Below the pieces are notes generated by a model. That model had not been told where the DNA came from. It saw only the letters and a list, made by a program, of their open reading frames with translations, and made no database searches. From Pseudomonadota bacterium (GTDB lineage: Bacteria; Pseudomonadota; Alphaproteobacteria; Rhizobiales; Devosiaceae): 10,962 bases of DNA. Shown one piece after another: positions 1-5,672 of this stretch. The position numbers and the translations under genes are program-made. The stretch covers positions 1-10,962 of the forward strand of contig JAEYXQ010000082.1 in NCBI GenBank assembly GCA_023431205.1, in the 5' to 3' direction. The first letter of the stretch is position 1; every line of letters starts with the position of its first letter.

Positions 1-34
<34 letters not shown>

Positions 35-35
35 T

Positions 36-362
36 GTATGGGTCGCCGATCTCGCAAACAACCGCGCTACATTGCACGGTCCTGATGGGCTGGTTATCCG
101 AGAATTGGACTTTGACAAACTCGGATACGCCGGCCCCGACCCGCTAGAGCTAGATCAGGCGGGGAACCTTATTTATACCGTTGGCTATGAGCACGCGATC
201 TACGTTGTCAGCCCAATGGGTGAACTACTTAAGAAGTTTGGCGGCGAAGAAGGAGCGGAAGGCAAGTTCGCTCTTCCTAGCGGTGCTTCGGTATTTGGAG
301 ATACGGTTGTTGTTACAGATTCCGGCAGCGGCCAAGTCCAATTGCTGACCCTACGATATTGA
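36..362 (+). CDS. NHL/beta-propeller-like protein, C-terminal fragment (5' end missing)
   Basis: This is an open frame running in from the window edge and ending with TGA at 360-362. The first readable residues, VWVADLANNRATLHGPDG, match the NHL-repeat pattern (Y/W-V-A-D-x-x-N-x-R-x-x-x-x-x-x-G). Two more blade-like stretches follow: LELDQAGNLIYTVGYEHAIY, and near the end SGASVFGDTVVVTDSGSGQV, each with the hydrophobic-strand, D/G-turn, hydrophobic-strand pattern. NHL propellers are mostly secreted or periplasmic scaffolds or sugar-lactone-type enzymes, and nothing here fixes a specific function. A TTG at 72 can be read as a start, but the repeat pattern clearly continues upstream of it, so the gene is truncated by the poly-C end. 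By eye its base composition is nearer 50% GC than the roughly 65% of the flagellar genes, which may reflect transfer. Confidence 0.6.
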   Translation, partial: VWVADLANNRATLHGPDGLVIRELDFDKLGYAGPDPLELDQAGNLIYTVGYEHAIYVVSPMGELLKKFGGEEGAEGKFALPSGASVFGDTVVVTDSGSGQVQLLTLRY

Positions 363-566
363 TATCCGCTTACCTCGTATAAGCGCGCCTATCCATATGG
401 GAGGCGCTGCCGCCCTAGAACGAAATAGGCGTCCGCTTTCAGGATGCAGCGAGGCAGCATTCAACGACCGAGATGGGGTCGGAAGCGGGCATTTGGCTTA
501 CCCCCAACACCAAAAAGCCCGCCGGTTTCCCGGCGGGCTCTCTTGCATGAACTTGGCGCAAAACCT
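363..566. other. non-coding gap between NHL-like gene and sciP
   Basis: I see no convincing gene in this stretch. An imperfect hairpin GCGCCT...AGGCGC (385-390 with 402-407) lies 23 bases behind the first gene but has no T-run, so its role as a terminator is doubtful. Around 428-495 a CGTCCGCTTTC segment and a GGAAGCGGGCATT segment are loosely complementary and may be a decayed intergenic repeat. The strong hairpin at 516-539 is listed separately. Confidence 0.5.
516..539 (-). terminator. Rho-independent terminator of sciP
   Basis: There is a perfect 10-bp stem, AGCCCGCCGG (516-525) with CCGGCGGGCT (530-539), around a 4-base loop. Read on the minus strand it is followed by five T (complement of AAAAA at 512-516, which shares the last base of the stem). 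It lies 27 bases past the sciP stop, so it most likely ends the sciP transcript. The plus-strand side is followed by CTCTCTT, so weak bidirectional action is possible. Confidence 0.85.
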
Positions 567-845
567 TCAGCTTTCGCGGTAGTGCTGGATCCATGTGGTG
601 CGCAATCCGGCGAGGCCGTGCTTGTCGATGGCGGCCTGCCAGTTGAGGAATTCATCGACGCTGAGGGTATAGCGTTCGCACGCTTCCTCGAGGCTGAGCA
701 GCCCGCCGCGAACGGCGGCCACCACTTCGGCCTTGCGGCGGATGACCCAGCGGCGGGTGTTCGCGGGTGGAAGATCGGCAATCGTCAACGGACTGCCGTC
801 CGGCCCGATAACGTACTTAACGCGTGGACGCATTTGTACGGTCAT
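567..845 (-). CDS. sciP: SciP/DUF1153 family regulator, CtrA inhibitor
   Basis: This 92-residue protein has the family signature YVIGPDGSPLTIADLPP at residues 11-27, then WVIRRKAEVVAAVRGGLLSL and a helix-turn-helix-like segment (about 37-70) ending in DEFLNWQ, and IDKHGL at 73-78. In Caulobacter, SciP is a small cytoplasmic protein that accumulates in G1 cells and blocks CtrA from activating its target promoters, several of them flagellar. The length is normal for the family. The ATG at 843-845 is used; an internal ATG at codon 5 would also leave the conserved core intact, and no strong Shine-Dalgarno sequence separates the two. The gene is read in the same direction as fliK-flgD but is 177 bases away with its own upstream region and terminator, so it is probably a separate unit. 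A CtrA-like box lies upstream. Confidence 0.93.
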   Translation of the reverse strand: MTVQMRPRVKYVIGPDGSPLTIADLPPANTRRWVIRRKAEVVAAVRGGLLSLEEACERYTLSVDEFLNWQAAIDKHGLAGLRTTWIQHYRES

Positions 846-896
846 TTTACTCTCTACTCAACCTGACCATATGCAGAGAAGAGTACGGGAGCGGGC

Positions 897-911
897 TTAA
901 AATTCGGCTAA
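897..911 (-). promoter_or_regulatory. CtrA-like box upstream of sciP
   Basis: The plus strand reads TTAA-AATTCGG-CTAA (minus strand TTAG-CCGAATT-TTAA). This is one base away from the TTAA-N7-TTAA site bound by CtrA. It is 52-66 bases upstream of the sciP start codon, a plausible activator or promoter-overlapping position. In Caulobacter sciP is itself part of the CtrA circuit, which makes the match more meaningful, but a single near-consensus site can arise by chance. Confidence 0.45.
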
Positions 912-912
912 G

Positions 913-928
913 GGGTTGCTTACAACCC
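913..928. promoter_or_regulatory. small inverted repeat GGGTTG-CTTA-CAACCC
   Basis: A perfect 6-bp palindrome with a 4-base spacer sits directly beside the CtrA-like box and is followed by GTTAAG. It could be an operator half-site pair for a dimeric regulator in the sciP promoter. No protein can be named, and it has no T-run, so termination is unlikely. Confidence 0.25.
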
Positions 929-973
929 GTTAAGAAAAGCCATGGAATTCAAGGAATTGATTTAAACTGTACC

Positions 974-1000
974 GGCCCGGGCCAGTTGTGCCCCCGGGCC
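974..1000 (-). terminator. probable terminator or processing hairpin behind flgD
   Basis: An 8-bp perfect stem GGCCCGGG (974-981) / CCCGGGCC (993-1000) with an 11-base loop lies 22 bases past the flgD stop on the minus strand. The following minus-strand sequence GGTACAGTTTAAAT is only moderately T-rich, so it may be a weak terminator or a 3' stabilising hairpin of the fliK-flgD transcript. Confidence 0.5.
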
Positions 1001-1022
1001 ACGCCGAGCCGTACGGAGGCCG

Positions 1023-1745
1023 TCAGGCCTCCTCGTCGTCATCCTCGTCGCCGTCCGGCGGCGGCGGGCTGGCAGCTTCGGGCACCCGCACATCGGTGAC
1101 GTCGGTGATCGCGACCTTGGAGCGCCCGACCTGCAGCACCGGCACGCTGCCGGTGAAGTCGACGCCGGTGACGATGCCCACCGACGATGTGCTCACTTCC
1201 ACCGGCTTGCCAGCGAGGTTGGTGCCGGCGATCTCGATGGTGTAGATGCCGTTGGGCTGCATGTTGCCGTCGCTGCCCATGCCGTCCCAGCGGAACGTGC
1301 CCGGCCCGGAATTGAGCGAGCCCATTTCCGTATAAACCACCTGCCCCTGCGCATTCTTGATGGTCACCGCCGCATTGGCGACGTTGGAGGCGGCGTTGTA
1401 GCTCCAGAACACGGCCTTGTCGTCGGTCAGTTCGCCGGTCTTGCCCGAGGCCGTCACCTGCTTGCCGATATAGCTCACCGCATCCGACTTGGCGGTGTTC
1501 TGGCTCGACAGCATCAGCGTTTCGAGGAACTGGTTGGTCTTGAGCTGCTGCTCCACGCCGGTGAACTGCACCAGCTGCGCGGTGAACTGGTTGGTGTCGA
1601 GCGGATCGAGCGGGTTCTGGTTCTTGAGCTGGGTGGTCAGGATCGACAGGAAGGTGTCGAAATTGCCCGCTATGGTGCGCCGCGAGGTATCGAGACCCGA
1701 AGTGCCGGAAGTGCCGGAAGTGCCGGAAACGCCGTTGACGGCCAT
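1023..1745 (-). CDS. flgD: flagellar hook assembly (hook cap) protein FlgD
   Basis: FlgD forms the temporary cap on which hook subunits (FlgE) polymerise outside the cell. The 240-residue product has the diagnostic N-terminal block at residues 32-66, including FLSILTTQLKNQNPLDPLD followed by an F-x-x-Q-L-V-Q-F-x-x-V-E-Q pattern. A FlgD Ig-like/Tudor-type region covers about 95-175 (WDGMGSDGNMQPNGIYTIEI). It starts at an ATG 11 bases after the fliK stop, with a GAGGA Shine-Dalgarno sequence overlapping that stop (GTGAGGAACTGAACCATG), so it is co-transcribed and probably coupled with fliK. Two oddities: a GTS-GTS-GTS tripeptide repeat near the N terminus (about residues 8-16), and a C-terminal tail with PPPP followed by DGDEDDDEEA (about 227-240), well beyond the usual FlgD end. 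Confidence 0.95.
   Translation of the reverse strand: MAVNGVSGTSGTSGTSGLDTSRRTIAGNFDTFLSILTTQLKNQNPLDPLDTNQFTAQLVQFTGVEQQLKTNQFLETLMLSSQNTAKSDAVSYIGKQVTASGKTGELTDDKAVFWSYNAASNVANAAVTIKNAQGQVVYTEMGSLNSGPGTFRWDGMGSDGNMQPNGIYTIEIAGTNLAGKPVEVSTSSVGIVTGVDFTGSVPVLQVGRSKVAITDVTDVRVPEAASPPPPDGDEDDDEEA
1700..1726. repeat. 9-bp tandem repeat inside flgD
   Basis: AAGTGCCGG is present three times head to tail, followed by a partial copy. On the coding strand it encodes the GTS tripeptide repeats at the FlgD N terminus. Because the unit is a multiple of three, copy-number changes by slippage would keep the frame. Confidence 0.85.
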
Positions 1746-1756
1746 GGTTCAGTTCC

Positions 1757-3259
1757 TCACGCGATGATGTTGACGCCGCTGGCCGTCAGGCTGCCGCGGT
1801 AGAGGTTGACGGTGGGCGCCGGGGGCTCCTCGGTCGCATCGGTTGCGGCGCCGCCAAAGCCGCCCTTGCCCTGCCCCTGCCCGTCCTGGCCGTGGTTGCC
1901 CTGGCCGGCGAAGGGGTTCTGCTTGAGCGAGAATTCGAGGTTGGTCTTCTGCCCGTCGAGGCCGGCCTGCTGCAGCGCCCGTTCCAGCCCGCGCTGGTCG
2001 CGCTGCATCAGGTCGAGGGTTTCGGCCTTTTCCACCGTCAGGCGGGCCGTCACCTGGCCGCTGCGGTCGATGTCGAGCCGCACGTCGATCTTGCCCAGTT
2101 CGGCCGGATCGAGCCGGATCTGGAAGCGGGTGTTGCCGTCGGTGACCTGCCGCACGATCTCGAAGGCAAGCTGCGGCAGGTTCAGCTGCTGCTGGCTGGT
2201 CTGGTAGCCCGCCTGGACCACGCGCGGCTGCAGGGCCGGATCGATCCGCAGGCTGGTGTCGGGTGCCCCGGCAACCGCGGTCGGGGTCGCGGGCTCCGCC
2301 GCAGGCGCGGCGGGCGGCCGCGGGGCCGGTTCGGCAGCACGCACCGGACGCTCCGGAACAGGCTCCGGCCGATCGTCGGCGGACTGGACCTTTGCCTCCG
2401 CCACCGGTGCCGGCTGCGCCGCGGCCGGTTTTTCGGAATCCGTCGCGGGCTTGCCGGCCAGCACCGGCTCGCTGAGTTTCAACACCGGCGCGGCCAGTTC
2501 GGGTTCATCCGGAACCACCTCGGCGGCAGCGGCGCTCTTGAGCAGGCGCTCGATGGCCTGGCGAAGCTCGTCGCTGGCGGCAACCCCGTTCTGCAGCGCT
2601 TCGGGCAGGTCGGCATCGGCCCCGCTGAGGGCATTGGCAAGCGCCTCGAGGCGGACGCCGAGCTTGCGTGCGGCCTCCATGGCGGCGGCATCCTGCTGCG
2701 TCGCTGCCTGTTCGGCCATCTCCTGGCCGAGCGGCAACAGCGCCGCCGCCAGTTGCTGGAAGAGACCGTGGCCCGCCGGGCCATCGGCGTCACCGGGATT
2801 GGCGGGAGCATCGAGGTCAAGGCCCAGGGCCTCGCCGAGCCTGGCGAGCAGGCCGTCGATCTGTTCGATCAGTTCGGGGTCGATCGGCTCGCCGGCATCG
2901 AGTGCCGATTTCAGGGCGGTGAGGCTGTCGACAAGTTCGGTCAGGTCCGCGCCGATGGCGATCGGCTCCGCCTGGGCGGGCGCCGCGATCACCGCCGCAA
3001 CCGCGTCGCCGGTTTCCGGCTCGTTGTCCTCGGCACCATCCCCGGGCTCGCCAAACCCGAGCGCGAGCTTGACGAGGTTTGCGAGATCCGTGGGCAGGCC
3101 ACCGCCACTGCGGGTGGCCGAACTCGTGGTGCCGATCGCCGGCTCCTTGCCGTCGAGCAAGGCCGCAAAACCGCCCAGGGCGTCGGTTGCGGGATCGCTG
3201 GCGCCGAAGGCGCGGGCGGTGCCGGTTGCGGCGGGAGTGACGGTAAGCGCGGATGCCAC
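1757..3259 (-). CDS. fliK: flagellar hook-length control protein FliK
   Basis: FliK is a secreted molecular ruler that measures hook length and switches the export gate from hook to filament substrates. The product is about 500 residues and strongly Ala/Pro/Glu-rich over its first 340, the usual low-complexity ruler region. A conserved Flg_hook domain follows at about 365-450, with FEIVRQVTDGNTRFQIRLDP, AELGKIDVRLDI and LERALQQAGL. A Gly/Gln-rich stretch (GQGNHGQDGQGQGKGG) precedes the C terminus. I chose the GTG at 3257-3259 because GAGG lies 8 bases upstream. The longer reading from the TTG at 3314-3316 would start inside the -24 element of the sigma-54-like promoter. fliK is first in an operon with flgD, the hook-cap gene, which fits its role in hook construction. 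It is divergent from mnmA. Confidence 0.93.
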   Translation of the reverse strand: MASALTVTPAATGTARAFGASDPATDALGGFAALLDGKEPAIGTTSSATRSGGGLPTDLANLVKLALGFGEPGDGAEDNEPETGDAVAAVIAAPAQAEPIAIGADLTELVDSLTALKSALDAGEPIDPELIEQIDGLLARLGEALGLDLDAPANPGDADGPAGHGLFQQLAAALLPLGQEMAEQAATQQDAAAMEAARKLGVRLEALANALSGADADLPEALQNGVAASDELRQAIERLLKSAAAAEVVPDEPELAAPVLKLSEPVLAGKPATDSEKPAAAQPAPVAEAKVQSADDRPEPVPERPVRAAEPAPRPPAAPAAEPATPTAVAGAPDTSLRIDPALQPRVVQAGYQTSQQQLNLPQLAFEIVRQVTDGNTRFQIRLDPAELGKIDVRLDIDRSGQVTARLTVEKAETLDLMQRDQRGLERALQQAGLDGQKTNLEFSLKQNPFAGQGNHGQDGQGQGKGGFGGAATDATEEPPAPTVNLYRGSLTASGVNIIA

Positions 3260-3299
3260 GGCAGCGGCCTCACAGAACAGATGAATCCACCCGCTTCGA

Positions 3300-3316
3300 T
3301 GCAAGCACGGTGCCAA
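3300..3316 (-). promoter_or_regulatory. sigma-54 (RpoN) -24/-12 promoter of fliK-flgD
   Basis: On the minus strand this reads TTGGCACCGTGCTTGCA, against the sigma-54 consensus YTGGCACGRNNNTTGCW. The invariant GG and GC are separated by exactly 10 bases, and only the G after TGGCAC differs (C). The transcription start would fall near 3289, about 30 bases before the proposed fliK GTG, leaving the Shine-Dalgarno sequence inside the leader. In Caulobacter, hook and basal-body-late operons are sigma-54 dependent, so the match fits the gene it serves. Confidence 0.75.
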
Positions 3317-3379
3317 GCGGGAAAAGTGATACAGGCGCTACACTTAGCTCGGACCCGAACCCTCCGCCCCCTGCCCCTG

Positions 3380-3396
3380 CCCGGCAAAAGCTGCCG
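3380..3396 (+). promoter_or_regulatory. ftr-like FlbD-type enhancer motif 1
   Basis: The sequence CCCGGCAAAAGCTGCCG resembles the Caulobacter ftr element (as I recall it, a CCCGGCA-A/G-AA...GC core) bound by the sigma-54 activator FlbD. It lies about 65-80 bases upstream of the -24 element of the fliK promoter, a normal distance for an enhancer. It may act in either orientation. Confidence 0.5.
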
Positions 3397-3424
3397 CCTC
3401 CCGGGCAGTTTCGTTGCGGCGGGG

Positions 3425-3436
3425 CGGCAAAACCGC
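3425..3436 (+). promoter_or_regulatory. ftr-like FlbD-type enhancer motif 2
   Basis: CGGCAAAACCGC repeats the CGGCAAAA-x-x-GC core of motif 1 about 42 bases further upstream (four helical turns, so on the same face of DNA). It lies about 110 bases upstream of the fliK -24 element and 54 bases before the mnmA start. Paired sites are typical of sigma-54 enhancers. Confidence 0.45.
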
Positions 3437-3489
3437 TATGAGCGACGCTTGTCCGCTGGCCCTTGACCCCAACCGGATGGAATTTGGTG

Positions 3490-4641
3490 ATGCTGAACTC
3501 GCTTGATCTGCCCAAGCGCCCCGAGGACACGCGCGTTGTTGTCGCCATGTCCGGGGGCGTCGACTCCTCCGTCGTCGCCGGCCTGCTTGCCCGCCAGGGC
3601 TATGAGGTAGTCGGCGTGACCCTGCAGCTTTACGATCATGGCGAGGCGGTACACCGCAAGGGCGCTTGTTGCGCCGGCCAGGACATCCACGATGCCCGCC
3701 GCGTCGCGGCCGCCCTCGGCATTCCGCACTATGTGCTCGACTATGAGCAGCGTTTTCGCAACGCGGTGATCGAGCCCTTCGCCAATGCCTACCAGCAGGG
3801 CGAAACGCCGGTGCCGTGCATTGCCTGCAACCAGAGCGTCAAGTTCGTCGACCTGATGGCGGTGGCGCAGGACCTCGGCGCCGATGCGCTGGCGACGGGG
3901 CACTATGTGCAGTCGCGGCTCGGGCCCGACGGGCGGCGCCAGCTGCTGCGGCCGGTCGACGGGGACCGCGACCAGACCTATTTCCTGTTCGCCACCACAC
4001 GCGAGCAGCTCGACTACCTGCGCTTCCCGCTCGGTGGCATGTCGAAGCCGGAAGTGCGTGCGCTGGCGCGCGAGATGGGGCTCGAGATCGCCGACAAGCA
4101 CGACTCGCAGGACATCTGCTTCGTGCCGCAGGGCAAGTACACCGACATCATCCGCAAGATGCACCCCGAGGCCGTCGCCGAGGGCGAGATCGTGCACATG
4201 GACGGCCGGGTGCTGGGCAAGCACGACGGTATCGTCAACTACACCATCGGTCAGCGAAAGGGCCTCGGCATTGCCGCCGGCGAGGCGCTTTACGTGGTCA
4301 AGCTCGACCACCGCACCGGTCGCGTCATTGTCGGGCCGCGCGAAGCGCTGAAGACCCACACGGTGCGGCTGCGCAACGTCAATTGGCTCGGTGCGGTGCC
4401 TCTCGCCGAGGCTGCCGCCGGCAATGGCGCGCCGGTTGAAGTGAAGGTCCGCTCCACCCGCGGACCGCAGCCGGCGGTGATCCAGATGGTGGACGGCGCG
4501 GTGATGGTGACGCTGGTCACCGGCGAATACGGCATCTCGCCCGGCCAGGCCTGCGTGTTCTATGCCGACGACAGCGACACCAGCGAAGTGCTCGGCGGCG
4601 GCTTCATCGCCGAAGCCGTACCGCAGTCGCTGGTGGCCTGA
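3490..4641 (+). CDS. mnmA: tRNA-specific 2-thiouridylase MnmA
   Basis: MnmA uses ATP and a persulfide sulfur to make 2-thiouridine at the wobble position 34 of tRNA-Lys, Glu and Gln, in the cytoplasm. The 383-residue product has the PP-loop AMSGGVDSS at 19-27. The first catalytic cysteine is Cys113 in PCIACN, and the second, which carries the persulfide, is Cys210 in SQDICFVPQG. Other family features are ATGHYV (135-140), DQTYFL (161-166) and the YTIGQRKGLG motif near 241-250. The C-terminal beta-barrel is complete. The frame is open further upstream to TTG 3463, but ATG 3490 is preferred: it starts the normal family length and TTG has no ribosome site. The Shine-Dalgarno sequence is weak (GGA). 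It is a housekeeping gene read alone, divergent from fliK, with no link to motility evident. Confidence 0.96.
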   Translation: MLNSLDLPKRPEDTRVVVAMSGGVDSSVVAGLLARQGYEVVGVTLQLYDHGEAVHRKGACCAGQDIHDARRVAAALGIPHYVLDYEQRFRNAVIEPFANAYQQGETPVPCIACNQSVKFVDLMAVAQDLGADALATGHYVQSRLGPDGRRQLLRPVDGDRDQTYFLFATTREQLDYLRFPLGGMSKPEVRALAREMGLEIADKHDSQDICFVPQGKYTDIIRKMHPEAVAEGEIVHMDGRVLGKHDGIVNYTIGQRKGLGIAAGEALYVVKLDHRTGRVIVGPREALKTHTVRLRNVNWLGAVPLAEAAAGNGAPVEVKVRSTRGPQPAVIQMVDGAVMVTLVTGEYGISPGQACVFYADDSDTSEVLGGGFIAEAVPQSLVA

Positions 4642-4669
4642 GCAGAGCTGCAGACGCGGAGTTTCCGTA

Positions 4670-4761
4670 GACCTCATCCTGAGCCTGTCGAAGGACGAGG
4701 TCGCGGGCACCGCAGCCTCAGCGGCCGCGACCTCGTGGTTCGACAAGCTCACCATGAGGTC
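4670..4761. repeat. inverted pair of REP-type palindromes
   Basis: Two 33-base elements lie in opposite orientation 26 bases apart: A at 4670-4702 (GACCTCATCC...GGACGAGGTC) and B at 4729-4761 (GACCTCGTGG...CCATGAGGTC). A reverse-complemented matches B at 28 of 33 positions. Each can fold on itself. Four of the five differences between the copies form compensated pairs: TCCT:AGGA in A becomes TGGT:ACCA in B. This is the arrangement of bacterial interspersed mosaic (REP) elements, and similar CCTCATCCTGAG...GACGAGG repeats are abundant in alphaproteobacterial intergenic DNA. Here it lies 28 bases after mnmA, where it may stabilise or end the mRNA. Confidence 0.8.
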
Positions 4762-4817
4762 TATGGGGAACCCTCACCATGAGGTCTATGGGGGGAACCG
4801 TCACCATGAGGTCTTGG
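4748..4817. repeat. tandem copies derived from one REP end
   Basis: The unit CTCACCATGAGGTCTATGGGGAACC occurs at 4748-4772, again at 4773-4799 with two extra G, and partly at 4800-4817 (GTCACCATGAGGTCTTGG). The first copy overlaps the right end of REP element B, so the array looks like local duplication of a REP border. No gene is seen here; short frames across it are chance. Confidence 0.8.
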
Positions 4818-4832
4818 AGATTCGGGGTGGCG

Positions 4833-5018
4833 CTACTGCGCCGGGGTCTCCGCGGCAGCCTTGGCCTCCGCATTGGCTTCCTTGAGTTGCTGGTAGCCAT
4901 TGATGCTGCCCAACGCCGTCGAGATGGCGATCAGCACCAGCACCGCACCCAGGACCAGCAACAGGATGCGGCCACGGTTGAGCTTGAAGGGGCTATCGGT
5001 GGGCTTGTCCTCGGACAC
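4833..5018 (-). CDS. small single-pass membrane protein, unknown function
   Basis: I do not recognise this 61-residue protein. It starts at GTG 5016-5018, with AGGA about 10 bases upstream, and has a charged N terminus (SEDKPTDSPFKLNRGR). One hydrophobic segment follows at about 18-37 (ILLLVLGAVLVLIAISTALG), then a short amphipathic, Ala/Glu/Lys-rich tail (YQQLKEANAEAKAAAETPAQ) that could form a coiled helix. Positive residues before the segment suggest the N terminus inside and the tail outside. The frame stays open far upstream to 5504 on this strand, but that part overlaps the sigma gene and has shadow-type composition. It is divergent from the sigma gene across 96 bases, so the two could share regulation. 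Confidence 0.65.
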   Translation of the reverse strand: MSEDKPTDSPFKLNRGRILLLVLGAVLVLIAISTALGSINGYQQLKEANAEAKAAAETPAQ

Positions 5019-5114
5019 GGCAAAAATTCCTGCGTAAAGGGCCAAAGGCCTGCTCGGGCATCGGCGTCTTAGCACTACAATGCCGCTCACAGTAAGGCGC
5101 GAGTTGACCCGAAG

Positions 5115-5672
5115 GTGACTGCCGAGACCGCCGCTTCCACGATCGACCCGCCGGCGCCCGCACTGGACGCGCTGGCGGTGCGTGCCCGCAATGGCGACCC
5201 CGAAGCCTTCGCTGAACTGGTGGAACGGCACTACGACAGCATCTACCGCACGGCCTGGCGCTGGTGCGGCAGTCCGAGCGATGCCGAGGACGTGGCGCAG
5301 GAGGTCTGCATCAAGCTTGGCGCCGCCATTGCCGGCTTTGACGGGCGCAGCGCCTTTTCGAGCTGGCTCTACCGCATCACGCTCAATGCCGTGCGCGACA
5401 TGCAGCGGGCCCGCTCCCGCCGCAGCCGGCACGTCGATGCTTATGCCGAGGTGGCGCCGTCGGAACAGCCGGCCGACCAGGAGGCCTCCGCCACCGGCCG
5501 GCAATTATGGGCGGCGGTGCGGCAATTGCCGGAGCAGCAGCGCGACGCCGTGCTGCTCGTTTACGCCGAAGAACTCAGCCACGCCGATGCCGCCCAGGTG
5601 ATGGGCATCAAGGAGGCGACCGTTTCCTACCATGTGCATGCGGCGCGCAAGACTTTGAGGGGGCTCCTATGA
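5115..5672 (+). CDS. ECF-type RNA polymerase sigma factor (sigma-70 family)
   Basis: This 185-residue protein has only regions sigma-2 and sigma-4, as in extracytoplasmic-function sigma factors. Region 2 is at about 25-98: YDSIYRTAWRWCG, then DAEDVAQEVCIKL at 56-68 for core binding, and FSSWLYRITLNAVRD for -10 recognition. A Pro/Glu/Ala linker of about 30 residues follows, then region 4 at about 130-183 with LPEQQRDAVLLVY and the helix-turn-helix SHADAAQVMGIKEATVSYHV. The start is GTG at 5115; the Shine-Dalgarno sequence is weak. The stop overlaps the ATG of the next gene (ATGA), implying coupled translation with a membrane VWA protein that may be its anti-sigma partner. ECF group and target promoter cannot be decided from sequence alone. 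Confidence 0.92.
   Translation: MTAETAASTIDPPAPALDALAVRARNGDPEAFAELVERHYDSIYRTAWRWCGSPSDAEDVAQEVCIKLGAAIAGFDGRSAFSSWLYRITLNAVRDMQRARSRRSRHVDAYAEVAPSEQPADQEASATGRQLWAAVRQLPEQQRDAVLLVYAEELSHADAAQVMGIKEATVSYHVHAARKTLRGLL

Noticed and set aside
444..866. Plus-strand open frame of 140 codons across the terminator and sciP
   Set aside because: It reads through a strong terminator hairpin and is antisense to sciP, which has a clear family match.
3260..3316. Longer FliK starting at TTG 3314-3316
   Set aside because: The TTG is part of the -24 promoter element and has no ribosome site. The transcript would begin downstream of it.
1892..3466. Long plus-strand open frame (about 524 codons) and a second one at 2256-3284 opposite fliK
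   Set aside because: Both lie antisense to fliK, whose product has a clear Flg_hook domain. Their residues are Arg/Gly/Leu- or Ser/Ala-rich shadow sequence typical of GC-rich antisense frames, with no domain or ribosome site.
3436..4755. Minus-strand open frame of about 439 codons opposite mnmA
   Set aside because: It mirrors mnmA codons, begins inside the REP repeat and shows no protein-family pattern.
4642..4832. Short frames across the REP/tandem repeat (for example 4718-4900 minus)
   Set aside because: They consist of repeat sequence, lack ribosome sites, and their peptides reflect the repeat unit.
5019..5504. Upstream extension of the small membrane protein frame on the minus strand
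   Set aside because: It overlaps the ECF sigma gene in antisense. Its residues are shadow-like, and a GTG with a ribosome site at 5018 explains the real gene.
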